DNA of 64,000 bases from Cyathus striatus (GCA_025738555.1 JAOVFP010000005.1:868001-932000), one strand, 5' to 3'; numbered from the stretch's first letter, positions 47,060 to 60,338 are shown. Notes: generated by a model from the letters alone, not told the origin. Numbers and translations: made by a program.

Positions 47060-47960
47060 TCTGCATCCACGTATAGCGTGGCCTTTCGTCCCAGACTCCA
47101 GAGCCTGATCTGACTAATCGATCCCTAAGCTGCTAGAACTCCTCTACTATCTTCGAGTGTGACATCGAAACATCTCCCACCAATGCTCTCGCGCGCCAAT
47201 CAGTTTGTAAGTGCCATAGCGAGCGTCCCGCAATTACATTAAGCTCCACCGCCGCTCCTCCCACCCCCGCAGCATAGGTGTACAGCTAGTTACCAGCAGC
47301 CCACACCTTAAAAGGCTCTCGTTCATATCCTACTCTGACATAATCTCTTCAACTCCTACCACTGCGCAGCCCTTATCCTCCTAAACGACATCTTCATTTA
47401 TGCAAGATCCCTTATACACATGGGAGCCGCACTGCATATCTGCTGAGAGAAGTGGGATATTGTGATGGTAGATGATGTTGGTGGGAAGCGGGGGAGTAGT
47501 GGAGGGGGTTGGGGGAGTAGCTGGAGGGGGACATAAGATAACGAAGAACTACGCAGTCGCAGACCAAGTCCCGTAGGAAGCGGCTTACCGAGCGTGTTCT
47601 CCAACGTTATATCCTCCCCACACCTCTCTCTCCCGTACTGGCAAGCACAGCAACCTCCATCGTCGTTCCTCCCCTCTCATACTATCATCTTCCCTCTACC
47701 TCACATCGTCCTCTACCTTTCTGCCTCGACAGACACCTCCCCAAAACAACGCCCACTTCTCAAATAACTCTCGTTTAGGTCCTACCCCGAGTCTCCGACC
47801 ACTACTTATCGACTCTTGAACTTCGTAGCTCTATCCTCCTCAACAACTTCTGTGTCTACGCTGGGCTTGCAATCGAACAGTCCCGCCGTGACACAGGCTC
47901 ACCCTCTCCAACACACTCTCCAACTAGCATGAGGACACCAGCGAAGCACCCCACCTTCTG
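47060..47960 (+). repeat. Decayed dispersed repeat, copy 2
   Basis: It is the same repeat as 37780-38760, in the same orientation, with order kept but many substitutions and length changes. No open frame spans it. It was probably once a retroelement or other transposon; the identity is not established. Confidence 0.45.
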
Positions 47961-50372
47961 TTAGTAAGGTGCTGACAAGTACGACACAGGATATCGGATC
48001 GTTTCCGATAGACGTGCGCTTGTAGGGGTCATAGTACTACGCAAGGACGAACATATCTCCCAAGGTGCCTTTTTGGGATATGCGGCGCTGTGCAACCGAC
48101 AAAAACTCAGACATCGATCTGACCAGTGGAACACATACGCACACCCGGGGATGTTGAGGGCCTTACGTCGATCTCTTTCACTGGGGAGATGTTGGAGTAT
48201 ATCTCGAGATCGTCAGTCTATAACATCGTCTTCGTTTGGCGGAACGAGTATCTGAGCGGAGATACAGAAGACAACAGAATGGGGAAGAGGGAAGGTTGAG
48301 GAGGAACACAGTTATCGTCGAAGAAGTGGGTGAACGAGCCGTCGACATCAAGGTGGGAAGAGAAAAGGGACGGGTGGGAGAGATAGTGCATACACCGAGC
48401 AGAGTAAGGAGTTGTACGGTAATAATGCGTATGGCGCCTCAGCTTGGTGCGGTGTGGGTGCGTGGTGCGACAGAGAGATGCACGAATACTCCAGAGCGCA
48501 TTGTTCTACGATACTGCCCCACGTCGAAGGTGGTGGAAAGAAGACCTGGAGCGATGTGGTTGTCATAGGCGAGTAAGCCATCGACTCCTTTTGAGCGTGC
48601 AGTTCTTCAGTAGTAACAGTAATCAAGGGGTCACCTCGTCCAGGAGCGAGCCTCAAAGCTTGATGAATGGGTAATAAAAGTCATACTAGTTAGACATGCG
48701 CTCACCGTCTGGACAGACGAACTAACCTTTCGTTCTCCTATAATCTAGTTCTTCCACCCTTTGAACTGACGAATCTACACCCTAGGGGCTTAAAAGTTGG
48801 CTGGGGATCCTGCGCACCAGCAGCCTCCTTCAACCGTTCCTCCAACCCCCTTCCGAACCCCTTCCGAACCCCTTCCGACCCCCCTTCCGACCCCCTTCCC
48901 CTGCCAGTCGCCATCAACATCGTCTACCATTACACCGTCCCTCTTCCCTCCACTGATACCCGATGTGCACTCCCTAGCAGGAAAAAAGGCGATCTGCATC
49001 GCAGGATGTGCAGTGGGGTACCTTGCGTGGACGCAGATGTCCAGGAGGATAAGGAATGCGAAGTAGCGGGGGTCGAGGAGAAGAGGCTCGACATGAGTCA
49101 GAGCCGGTTTGAGGCGAGTGCTGTTCTTTTCGGGGGGTTAGAGAATGGGGAAGAGAATAGGGAGAAGGAGGATGGTAGTACTCCTATGTTGCGGGGGGGG
49201 GTGGGAAGCGACGATGGAGTGTTTTAAATTTGTTGGTTTGGGGAAAACTGTGGGGAGGATACGATGTAGACGCGCTCGCATTGTAAGTTGGGCTGCGACC
49301 GCGTAGCTGCCTATATGGCAACGCACACGGCATCCACGACCAGGTTGATAGAAGCTCCAGGGTTGGCGAGAGCATTGGCGTGGAGAAGGTCGCTATGCCA
49401 CGTTCGAAGATAGCGGAGGAGGTCGAGTGAATATGATACTGTAGGGAAACAGTGGAAAGATGCCAGGAAGTGTACACCGAGGAAGGCTCGTGTTATTCTG
49501 AGGTGGTGAGGGCGGAGCTGCCTCTGCAGTGACAGCAAGTCGGCAGCGTTTGCGTTAATGGAGGGTTCTCGGTTGGCTTCAGATCAATCGCTAGTAAGGA
49601 ATGGAGCTTTGTGTACTGGTGGAATCTAAAATAGTGCTGGTTATGGTCTGCGATATGAAGATAGGAATGAAAAGTCGTACTAGGTTGACGAAGGCGGGCT
49701 TCATTATGTTCTTGCTCAGGGAAGATACAAGAGGCCCGGGAGGAATTTGGGAGGAATAGCATCGACGTAGTGGGCAGACGGATCCGATGTTCATTGGTGC
49801 TTCACTAACACTGAATGATGGCATGGATGCGAGCCACGGTTTCGTGGAGCTTCGGTAGGGTATGTCGAATGGTGAGGAAGGTTGTCAACGATGAGCTACA
49901 GTTGGGGTCACGCAAACACCACAAACTTTTTTCATTGATTTTTTCCCACACCCACAATGCCTTCTGGCCTCCGAAAACCATCGGAATAGCATAAGTACTA
50001 TCACCCATCAGTAGTTCGTATTGATCACTGGTTCGTATTGGGCAAATATCTCTCCTTTCTCAGGCTTCTCCTGCTTCAAAATTTTAAATCTGTCATCTAC
50101 TTATATTACTATACACGAATATCACTTTTTTTGTTCAGAATTGCTCAAAATTCAAATGGATGTTTTTGGAAGAATGTCACGCTAGCCGTGTACCGGCGCA
50201 GCGGATTCTGAAATTTGTGATCGTTTTGATGATTTTGATGGATGCGCTCCACGTGAGTCGTGTTAAGCGAGCTGCTGCTCGTTTATTCTTCTTGGCATGT
50301 TAACAGCACGTGAAGCCTTTAAGGAACGCGTCGCGTTCGTTCTGAGAGTTACCCTTATTTCTCAGTGCCTCC
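47961..50372. other. Region without a convincing gene
   Basis: Short frames on both strands do not show domains, shared splicing or family resemblance. It includes a small C-rich tandem repeat (48842-48903). The composition is less AT-rich than the flanks and similar to the decayed repeat to its left, so it may be more of the same old element. Confidence 0.4.
48842..48903 (+). repeat. 11-13-bp tandem repeat (CCCCTTCCGAA/CCCCCTTCCGA)
   Basis: About five consecutive copies of ccccttccgaa and variants with extra C. A simple minisatellite with no evident function. Confidence 0.8.
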
Positions 50373-50505
50373 TATGGCTGGTCCCAGGAGTAAAAGCCAA
50401 GCTTATCACGATCCAGATTATGAGTTTCACATTCAGGCAGCTATTTAAGGGAAAACGGATAAGAAGTACAAGGACTACAAAGAGGCAGCTTTGGCAGAAG
50501 GTGTA
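50373..50505 (+). pseudogene. Transposase N-terminal fragment (helix-turn-helix type), decayed
   Basis: It reads MAGPRSKSQAYHDPDYEF, HIQAAI, a stop codon, then GKTDKKYKDYKEAALAEGV. The pattern of a short polar start, a helix (IQAAI.G) and (K)YK.Y.EAA...GV resembles the N-terminal DNA-binding part of fungal pogo/Tc1-type DDE transposases. The remainder is lost. The call rests on pattern only. Confidence 0.35.
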
Positions 50506-51756
50506 TATTCTCTGTACATTACCATGTATAAAATCCTACAGTACATAGTTCTATATTGAATACAATAGGGGAGTTCAAATATTGATGTTCTGTAACACCA
50601 AGCCATGATTCTGTAATGTGTGAATGATTTATTGTACCAACTGATATTTGATATCCCTCCAGCCATGTCCATTGTAACAGCCTTGCAACAAAAGAGGATT
50701 GATCAGAGCTCTATTGGAGCCAGAAACAAGTATTAGGTGACCCACTCTGATTAGATTGAAATAAGTGCTCAGCATTCTGACACCACTGCACTATGCCTCT
50801 GCCACTGAGCACCAGGGACAAGATAGATAGAAGGGGTGGTCAAATATATTTTAAAAATAAAATTAGAGTAAGAACAGTGTAGGATAAGTACCCATAATGT
50901 TTTTTATATCATTTGGCAGCCTGACACAAGCTGAAGCTCCAATTGATTTTTGAATGAAGTGCCTATTAGCCACTGGGTCATTACTGGTCATTACACTCCA
51001 TTGCAGTTCTGACTTGTGGTCCTGTAATGTGGGAAGTCATGTCCATAACAACATCAGCTTGTTGCATAATGCCAAGAGTTCAATTTTGAACTTACTATAT
51101 AGCTCATAACCTAACTGATTGGCCACTTGGCCAATGCTTGGCTATGTGAAGCACGAACAGGTGCCATCAAAATGATCAATGGAGTTTGAATTCTGCCAAC
51201 AGTCACACATGGTCACACCTGTAACAATATGAACCAGTGATCAATATGAACTACTGATGGGTGATAGTATTTCAAGAGTTTGCTTTTGGTTTCCACAAGC
51301 TGATTTTGCTCAAACTGATTTTTTGCAGATTCTGTAAAAATAATTCCCACCAGTATAGTTCCAGCACTAAAAAATTGCTAAGTAACTGGCCATACCTATA
51401 GTATACACCATGAAAAATGCCCCAAAATCCTTTAAAATGTATTAAATCTTGCTCAAATGATTTCTTGAGTAACATTGTGGTAGAAGCAGCAGAAACCTAA
51501 AACTTTGGCAGATGACAAATGAATACTATACTATTAAGATATATGTAACCAACTAGTATTACATACTAATTACTACAAACTTTTAAAGTAACATTAGACA
51601 AACTATTTAATTCTTGACAAGTCATAGATTCATTATAAATACTATGTTGATGAGAACTTGTAACATTGATTCAATTTTGAACTTCAAGGTACCCATCAAG
51701 GATATTGAAGCAGCAACCAGTGGAGTAGACAATTGTCAATGCATTTACTATTTAGT
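50506..51756. other. AT-rich intergenic; nothing seen
   Basis: No coding frame of note, no strong repeats and no RNA gene seen. Confidence 0.4.
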
Positions 51757-52492
51757 ACTGATACACATGTAAAAAGAATGTAACATACCTAATTTTAAAT
51801 TCATTACATCTTGATTTTGAGATGCCAATACCGAGCACATTGAGCAAGGAAACAGTGGGGAGGGGCTGAGTTCCCACACCACCTCCCGTAATTAAACAAG
51901 GGATAAAATAAAACCTATTAAAAAACATATAGCTCCATGTTAGTATTGGTTTAAAACATTTTAAACAAATATAATACAAAACACTTTACCCTTCTAAAAG
52001 TGATGTTGCATTCTATATACAAGTATCAAAAGCCCAGAACAGACACCTGACTATGACAAAGTCAGCACATGATACAAAATATGGAGAATGACAGAACATG
52101 GACTTACTATAATCCCTGAGATCTAGACCCAGATCCAACAAACATGAGACCAGTAGGCTTGCATGGAACAATAATGACGATGACAAGACAACGAAACAAC
52201 AGGACAGCGAGACAGAGAGGGAGAGTGTGAGAAGTGGGGAAAGGAAGAAAGAATGGAATGAGAATGAGTACCCCAACAGTCAGGAGTTCACATGGAAGCA
52301 GAAAACCGACCCGAGAGGCTGACATAAATGAAATTGATACAAGCAGCTGGCACTGCTGCATCGGCTGATTACCTGATTAGGAAGGTAACTGATGTGACAC
52401 TCAAATGAGTGCGTGTTGCAGAAAGAGGGCACACTGAGCTATGCGCACAATTGGCTGACCACCACCTGTGTGCTGATGAAGCACTACCTTAC
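51757..52492 (-). repeat. ~735-bp dispersed repeat, inverted relative to 61105-61833
   Basis: Read on the minus strand it begins near gtggtcagccaattgtgcgc and ends acatgtgtatcag; shared phrases include aggtaatcagc, tttattccc-like segments and gggaactcagcccctcccca. Similarity to the second copy is high along the whole length. It contains pyrimidine-rich stretches and no conserved protein. It could be the paired ends of a 10 kb element or two separate insertions; no target duplication was found at the outer ends. Confidence 0.7.
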
Positions 52493-52840
52493 ACATGAAC
52501 TGGAGAAATACCAGAGATCAAATACAATTTTATTACTATGCAATTTGTAAGTAAAATAGCTAGAAACTGTATATAGTAGTCCTACTCAATAAGTCATTAG
52601 GTTTTTTTGTTATATGTTTTATAATGGAAGTGAACCTTTAGCAATAGAGCCCACATGTTCAGGCACTTGCCAAGTAGCTGATGTAAGAGTGTTTTGATTG
52701 GTGCTGAGTTACTGAGTTTAAATTGGAAGACTTGACCTGTTGCTGTATGGCATACATGTTGATGGCACAGCTGTGCATTGCTCCAGCTACATTACCATGT
52801 TTCTAATAAATCAATTGCCCTTTCCCCTGTTTCACTGCTT

Positions 52841-53055
52841 GAGATGCCTAGACAGAGAACAGGAAATCATGTTAGCTCACAAACACAGCTGTACAAGTTG
52901 CACAAGAAAACTCTGGCCAATCTTGAAGCTCTTGCCATTCTGCTTCTTGCTGAAGCAGAAGATGATGATGATGAAATTGCTGCTTTGGGGGTTGTGGAGA
53001 TTGCTCTGAATGAAGCAAGGTTCATTTGCACAATGAAGAGTGGGAGATATGGAAG
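52841..53055 (+). pseudogene. Small open frame, possibly the first exon of a transposase
   Basis: It reads MPRQRTGNHVSSQTQLYKLH, then LEALAILLLAEAEDDDDEIA and ICTMKSGRYGR. A 5'-splice-like GTGAGG follows directly. A helical acidic stretch after a basic start occurs at the N-terminus of some fungal DDE transposases, but no catalytic part follows and I do not claim a family. Confidence 0.3.
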
Positions 53056-53059
53056 GTGA

Positions 53060-55090
53060 GGTCTATATAACCAGCTGAAAGCAACTCAGTTCTTCAAGCT
53101 TCTTTTAACTGAGTACTCTGATAGGTTTTTTAAATTGTGGCTCTGGTGTGTTTCCAGTACATATATCTAAATTAGCAATGTTTTGAAGATGTTATTAGCA
53201 TGGACTGAACTTCATTTTGGAAGATTGTGGATTTCATAAAAGATGATCCAGTCTTTGCAAGTACAGAAGGCTGACCTCAGCATCCTGTTGAACATCAGCT
53301 TGCAACTTTCCTGTGTTGTGCTGGAGCTTATTACTCACTTGTGTTCATTTGTTATATCTTCATTTCAACATACTCCTCTATTACTACTCCTATCTGTTTC
53401 ACTATATCACATACAGCCTTTACTTCCATTCTTCAGCCACTACTCCTCTATGTATGGTGGCTGACTCCATGTTTACCTATCCCTAGCTATACCCTTATAC
53501 TTCACTCAAAGTAAATTACTCCATACTTTACTTAGTATTTAAGACCTAGTTTTTTGTACACTAACTTCAGTTTTCATATCAACTACAATTACAAATATAC
53601 CACTATACTCTGTCCTCTTGTCTCTAAGGTTTTGTCCTTAGTTCTGGGTCCCTATTCTGACCTTCCTCTGTTCTGACCTTTCTGTGTTTCGCACTCGACC
53701 TTGCTCCTACCTCAACCTTGCTCCTACCTCAAGCTTGTTTCTACCTCAACCTTGAAATATGAACCACTGAGAATCACAAGGGGCGCAGCATATAAGCTGA
53801 AGCAAGGTTCACCTCTGCACTTTTTGAGTTCTCCACTTCTGACCTCGAGCTTATGTAATACTATGGCTAGCTCCCTCTGCACTAAACCCAGTGCCTCCCT
53901 TATTATCCCTCTGAGTGGTATGGTATGTAAAAACTGCAGTAATAGTATTTGTGCTGTGGTGTAATAGAATAAACAGGATGTGTCAAAATTATTGACCTAC
54001 ATATATATGAATTCAAGTGAAAGATTGAAAATAAAGTAGGTACAGTATGTACTCCAGAGTCCACAGATAGTTAAACAACAATTGAATAACTGAATACTGG
54101 TTGCATTGACACAGTGTTTGCATTTGTTCACTCTCACTTTCTCCGTCATTTTCCCTCCAATGCTAACACTTGTACACTGTCCCAAGTGCTGCAATATTGT
54201 TAGTATTCTGCACTACCAATGTCCAGTGAATGCCTTGGAACAAGTTTTACTGAAGCTCATGTCAATGCCCCAAGTCTCCCTCTGTAGATTTTATTCTTTA
54301 AATTTTCTTTTTATTTATTGGTATGTTCAAGTTCTCTGTTTTATACCTTACATTTTTTCTACATAAATCTATGATCTCAACATTATTAATTTCCATTTTA
54401 TCAACCATTCCTCATTAAGCAAACTCCTTGTTCTAATTTTCTATAAATTCCCTCCATACAATTCATTGAATAGTTTGGCCTCACTCACAGTTAGCCTTGA
54501 AGTTTATTGTCTCATTTTCTTCAATTTTTTTTATCTTTCTTGTCATATTTGTTTCAAGAGTGTTCCCCTCCAACTTACTAATCACCTACCCTTGGCACCT
54601 TAGAACAACCCACCCATCACTTTTACACTTTCATCAATCACACTGCACTTGTAAATCTATGAAGCCAGACTTATAGTATATTCTACCTTAATTCTACCAC
54701 AATACAGATACACTTCAATAACATTATTATAATATTTAGCAAGATGTGAAGATACCAATGAACTCTTCAGAGAGCAAGACCAAAATTAAATTATTTGTGT
54801 GCTTGAGAATAAGTACATTGAGAGTATGAGGCCCAAGTTATTGTAGATAGCTGTGTTCATTGGTGTTCATGAGTGCAAGTACATATGTACGATGTAGGAA
54901 TGCAGTGTGCCCTGCTGTCAATTTCCCTGTTGATGGAAAGGGTCTGTGGTGAAACTTCAGTGACCACATTTGCCAGCTGCTCTATCAAGCAGAACCTCCC
55001 TTAGGTTTATTTGCCTTAAGTAAATATTTAACTTTGTTTACCTAGGGTGGTTGTTGTGTGATACAAGCATGCTGGTTTTAGGAGCCTGCT
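53060..55090. other. AT/pyrimidine-rich intergenic; nothing seen
   Basis: It contains a short imperfect repeat ttgctcctacctcaa/ttgtttctacctcaa (about 53700-53750). No gene is supported. Confidence 0.4.
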
Positions 55091-55233
55091 ATGGAATTAT
55101 CAGAGGAAACTAAAGTGGTTATCATTAATGAACAAACATATCCAATGAGCTACCTTGAAGAAGTGGTGAATCCCCAGGATAACAAAATAATTAAAGAAAA
55201 TTTTCAGCAGTTTTTCTTTGCATCATCTGTAAG

Positions 55234-58200
55234 CAGTAGTGTCATGACCAATGGTCAGACCAGAGTTTACAAATTTGACCAAGTTTTGGTCAAATTGGTC
55301 AAGTATGGTCAGGGTTACAGTGATTAGATAATATTTCGTGAGAATTATGCATGTTACATCAATGTAGCTAAGTTAACATGCATGTTGTCCTTCACCTTCG
55401 TTATCACTATTGTCATCCTCTCCCACTATCAAGTCCAATATTGCCTCTTCATGTGCCTCCACCTTGGCATTTGTTACCCTGACCCCCCCTTTCCAGTAAT
55501 AATCCAGAAGATCACAATTACCCCCTGAATCTGGATAGAGAAATAAATCTTTTAAGGGAATGCAAGTCTTTTTTGGTTGAGAGGGCCTTTCATGATTCAA
55601 AGAGGAAGAGGAAGCTGCAGATACTATGGGTTGGTAAATGGGTTGTGATTTGTTCTGTGAGGTTGGGAGGGTGAGGCTAGAGGGTTCAGTGTCCAGTAAG
55701 CATCCAGTCTCTATTTCCATCTTGTTGAGTTCTGCATCTCTAATCAGTTGATCAGATAGGCTTGAAAATGTAATAGTGTTTTTGTCCAATAAACTGGAAA
55801 TTTAATGTGCAATATATTCACTATTTGGGGCACTTAGCTCTTCATTAACCTGGCTGAATTTTCGCTTTTTGCAATTGGATGTTATGCCTGCTTTGTCTTG
55901 CTTGTGTTTGATATCAGAGTGTACCAGTGCTGCATGTTTTACATTTTCAACCTTCAGTTTATTTCAATGCTTTGAATGGATCCAGTCCATCTCACTGAAA
56001 AGCCACTCACAGCCTGCAGAATTTGCCACCACACTGAGAACTTGAATGGCACATAGCATAAGTAGATTGCGTCTGGATTTCTCTCAGGTATTGATCCCTT
56101 TCCAGACTTTGACAAGATCAACTTCACAGTTCTAGAAGTATATATGTAAGTGCTTATAGTATATGATCTTAATACCAAAGAACTCACCTCCTTTTCTGCC
56201 ACATCTCTTAGCTCATCTAAATACATCCATTCTGGACAATACTCCTCTTCAGCATTGAGATAATCCATAAAAGCACCATAGAACTGATATGCCTAGTAAA
56301 ATAATAAGGTTATTTTTCGAAATACAATAGCCATCTAGTATCAGTAATATAGTGAATCAAGCCTGAGAGTCCAAGAGTTGGGGCGAGTCCTGAGCCACCA
56401 GCTAAAGTGTTCTATTCTGAATACACTATCAAGGGAGGAGTCCAAGGGCTGGGGTTGAGTCCCACACTGCCAGTCAAAGTATCACCTCTGATACGAATTA
56501 AGGGATTCGACATGACAACAATATATTTGGGCAGCTCGATGATTCCTACATAAATTACAAGTACTAGATAGCCATACCATAAGGAAAAGCCCCAAAGATA
56601 CTACTATGAAATGTATTAGTACATCTCCCTACCCAGAATGACACTCCCAGTACTATGCTAGACAATCACATAATATCAGGGAAATACTTCAGACTAGAGA
56701 GTTCTTCGTACCACTGGTCCTGCCAGATACTGCAATGCATATCTATCATACCATTTCTTGAATAACTCAGAACATTCATATGTCTCTTCTGTATAATATG
56801 GCCACCATGCAGGAAACCACATGCCCCTAGGACTTTGAAACATGCACTGAACACTACCTGCGGCACATTGGGTGGTGCTATCAGACATGCCAGTACCAGA
56901 AACACTGGTATCAGTTATATCCGAGTACTTGGCCAGAATTAGCACATGTATTAGTGCATGTCTTGATGCATGCCTATTAATAGCATGGTGCAGCACTTGA
57001 TGCATTTCTGAAACTGAGTGCACCCTCATGGATTCTCATATGGAGGGGTAAACATACCTCTTTGACCATTAGCATGCACTAGGACCTTATGACATACTAT
57101 TTACCTTACCTATACCATCATGCATGAGACTGCTGCCATGTAATTAAATATATAAGTAGTTAGACATACCTTTAGAATACCTAAAGCACCACACTGGCTG
57201 TACTTCCATTCTTACAGTAGAGTACATTCTGAATCTGATATTGGCATTCTGAGTACAATTCTGAAGTCTGAAATCTGAATCCGAGAGTACCTGAAAGCAA
57301 TCACATTGTCTCCTATTAAATACATTGTTCATTTTACTATACTTGAAATTCTTGTGCCCTCGAACTAAATATAAATCTAACTTGGAATATATGTTCTTTG
57401 TTGGTAGTGTTAATACTACATAAATAAACATTCTCTAAAAGTTGGTCTTATCAGAACTCAGTGCCTGTTGGAGCCTCATCTGGAAAAATACAATGGCAAA
57501 TGGTCTTCACAATGGTGAAAATGCCAACATGTGTTAAGTCCTGCAGTCCATGCGCAAAGCAGTAGTCACGAAGGTAGGGATTTAAGACCACTGTTGTAAT
57601 GAAGACATTTTGATCAGCTCTTGCCCAGCACTTCTCAAGACTTGCAAGGATCCCATCATGTATTTCACTGTCAATATCTGGATTGAAGTAAATGCAGAAC
57701 AAATTTGTGAATGTAAGCAAGACATGGTGAAGTCATGCACTGGGGGCTTGTAATATCTTGGATGTGATGGCAAAGGGCTTGAGAAGTGCTTCTATTCTAA
57801 TTAAATATAAGTTAGTCATTAATATGTGAAACATCATAAAGCTAATACATACATTTTGACATCTTTCCAGAAGCACTAGTCCTCAACTATTTATTGGATG
57901 TCTAAGGCCTTCAATTTGGCCTCAGCTTTTGTGCCAGAACAGGCTATGAGATTGATTTATGCTTTATCCAGCAAGATTTCACAGAATCTTGAATTTTGAG
58001 GAGGCAACACAGTGAGCAGTAATGTGCAGTCCAATGTGTAATGACCAGAAAGAAGTACAAGAGCTAACACTCTTCCATCTCCAGTTGTTGATTGCTCCAA
58101 GTTTAACTTTCCTAATGCAATGCTATGAGAGTTAAACCACTTTACAACCTCAATCGCATTTGGGACACATGCAACCACTGGAGTTTTCAGCTGCAAAAAA

Positions 58201-59650
58201 TCCCCAACCATCAGGTAGACTTGATGCACCCAACAAAGGATAACTATTAATGATGGTTCAGTCTCTTGAAGCAAGTGGTGCATTTTTCAAGAGTCCCTGC
58301 CACCATCTGAACAACAACTAATTACAGTGACACCAATTACAGTTTTGGCTTAATTTATATCAGCCAGTACGAGTTTAAGGAGCTTGTCTCCAGTCTTTGG
58401 GCAAGATGAAACATCGTGAGTTTGTAAAAGATGTACCTACAATGTTTTGAATTCTCTAATCAGTTTCATAGTAATGAATACTACTTACCTGTGTGTCAAC
58501 AGTTACCATTGAGGCAATAATAGAATGTTTAGCGATATCCTTCCACCTGTCACATTGGCCTGTTGCAAGCTTTCAAGACAGCTGAATACTTGCTTTGCTC
58601 TCAACATTTTTTGCTAACTTTGTGAGAACAGGACCTGCAAGTGTTCTGTGATCTGGGACTATGGCATCAGGAACTCATTTGCCATAGAATGTGTGCATGA
58701 CACTGCTGTTTGCATAATTCCAAGGTGTTCCAGTCACTATCAACATTGTGCAGAAGTCCTCTGTAAACTCTTGCTGCATTCTAGGATCCCATTTGCTACC
58801 AGTTTTGCATCACTTATTAGGATGAGAAATATAGAAGGGAATAGATGATGACATTATCTTGTCAATTTCTACTTGTGGTGTAATATCACTGAGTGAGCTT
58901 TGGGTAGTGAGAGGATTTGTATGTGTCAAGCTTGAAGCACTGTAAGCTGGAAGAATATTTTCTTTGTTGCTTCCAGAGTCTTCATGCTGATCTAACAGTG
59001 CATCTGAAGCACAGTGATGCAAATGTATATCAACACTATCACAAGATTGGAGGTGCAAAAGCATGTGTTGCTCCAGCCTTCTGATGTAACAGTGAATTAA
59101 TTTGCGAGCTAATGATAAATAAACATTCAATCATACAGACCCAGAAGAGAATTACAGTCAAAATGTTGTACCTTCCACAATAAGTTCATCCTCATCACAA
59201 CATGTTCTGATCCCCAATCCTTCAGCTAATACATCTGCTTCATGAAGTTCTGAGACCTTTTTTGCCAAGCATCCTTTGCACCATGCATTCTTTGCACCTG
59301 ACCTAGTTTTGTTATTTGTGTCAAAGTATGCACAAGCCCAACTGTTTCTGCTAGTCATTTCAGATGATGAGGGAGACAATGTTCATGATGCTATCTACAT
59401 TACAAGCAATAGTGTACAAAAATTTCCATTCCTCAGTCTCCACTCTGGAGTAGAGCCTAGGTAAATATTCTATGCCTTGTTAATTGAGTTGAAGGCTAAT
59501 TACTGTATCTTATCTAACCCAATTAGGTTACTAAGAATGGTATGACCAATTTTGACCATTGGCAACCTGGTCATTGACCTAGGTCCAATTTGATGGTCAT
59601 AAATGACCTGACCAAATTGAACCATGGTTGGCTTGACCATGACATCACTG
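55234..59650 (-). mobile_element. hAT transposon, 4417 bp, complete ends and 8-bp target duplication
   Basis: The left end is CAGTAGTGTCATG and the right end, inverted, CAGTGATGTCATG. The target duplication tctgtaag is perfect (55226-55233 and 59651-59658). Subterminal TTTGACCA/TGGTCA phrases crowd both ends (about 55246-55316 and 59545-59645), as is usual for transposase binding sites in hAT elements. The 8-bp duplication and CAGTG-type ends both point to hAT. The transposase gene inside lies on the minus strand and is broken. Confidence 0.88.
55373..59464 (-). pseudogene. Broken hAT transposase gene
   Basis: Read from right to left: a BED-like zinc-finger start (WACAYFDTNN...NAWCKGCLAKKVSE, near 59340-59260; IRRLEQHMLLHL near 59080); a DUF659-like part (QQEFTEDFCTMLIVTG, then a stop, then VPDAIVPDHRTL, near 58780-58640); the core with WVHQVYLMVGDFLQLKTP and WFNSHSIALGKLNLEQS (58240-58080); LEKCWARADQNVF and VVLNPYL (57640-57560); and the dimerisation part VANSAGCEWLFSEMDWIHSK followed by a stop (about 56025-55960). 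The last open segment (55789-55373) is acidic. Stops and frame changes make it inactive; some gaps may be introns. Order and spacing match full-length fungal hAT transposases. Confidence 0.8.
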
Positions 59651-59858
59651 TCTGTAAGTATCAAAAGTACTCCTCTTCATTATATATTTTCATATTTTAA
59701 CAAATACACAACACTAGGAGTACATCAAATTTGTTAATAACTGGAGTGGATGCTGCCTTGAAAATGTGGACCCATTTGATAATAATTTCCCAAATCCCTT
59801 CAATGTTTCTGCCACTAATATGTTGGAGTATATTGAAGCAGTGCTCAGCTGGTAGTTA

Positions 59859-60074
59859 GATTCAAAGAAGCTGTGAAGTTGCTCAAGGTATGCTGCAATC
59901 AGTATCAAATAGATGGTAAAAAAATCTTGGAGAACTATATGAGAGGATTCTGGACACATCCACTGATGCAGAACCTGAATAACATAGTTGTGATACTATT
60001 TAATCTTTCTTGCATGGTATTTCAACAGTATAAAAGTGCAATGTTGAATCTGTTGGATGAGAAAATTACACTGT
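59859..60074. other. Short unassigned interval
   Basis: Possibly part of the decayed CHAT-like coding sequence that follows (TLLQVAPLF near 60070); frames are broken and no claim is made. Confidence 0.25.
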
Positions 60075-60338
60075 TGCAAGTTGCACCTTTATTTATCCAA
60101 AGTGACTTTACATGCTTTGCACTGGGCATTAGCTGGAAATGATGAAGTCAATACTGGCTTTCCCAGGTACAATGAAAGAAAGGGAAGACCAAAGAGCTTT
60201 AACTCTAATAATTTTGATATTAAGCAAGCACTAGAAGTGCTTTGGATTGATGTGCTACACCCTATAGTCAATATATTTGGGCCATGCATAAACGGTTCAC
60301 CAAAGAAGATAACTTGGTGTCCTACTGGAATAAGGTAG
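60075..60338 (+). pseudogene. CHAT-like protease domain fragment
   Basis: The frame reads HALHWALAGNDEVNTGFPRY, then RKGRPKSF, then LEVLWIDVLHPIVNIFG and KKITWCPTG before a stop. The pattern LW..V..P+...LG......I.WCPTG, preceded by a G(F/Y)PR(F/Y)..RKGRPKS-like phrase, is frequent in the C-terminal CHAT (caspase-like) domains of basidiomycete TPR proteins. The catalytic His and Cys regions are not visible. A gene fragment or retrocopy. Confidence 0.45.

Larger units (their letters stand above)
55091..59857 (+). pseudogene. Unknown host gene fragment split at its 5' splice site by a hAT element
   Basis: Exon A (55091-55228) reads MELSEETKVVIINEQTYPMS through FFFASS and ends at TCT|GTAAG. Exon B (59718-59857) follows ACACTAG and reads EYIKFVNNWSGCC, then FPNPFNVSATNMLEYIE and a stop; the two are in frame with each other. 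Removing the hAT element and one 8-bp duplicate leaves a 64-bp intron (GTAAGTATC...CACTAG). Both duplicate copies keep the splice-site bases, so transcripts might still splice out the whole insertion. Upstream exons are not identified, and the family is unknown; it may be part of another decayed element. Confidence 0.4.

Noticed and set aside
56365..56500. tRNA-derived SINE suggested by ggttgagtccc and a ~70-bp duplication
   Set aside because: No A box at the right distance and the segment lies inside the decayed hAT gene; the evidence is too weak.
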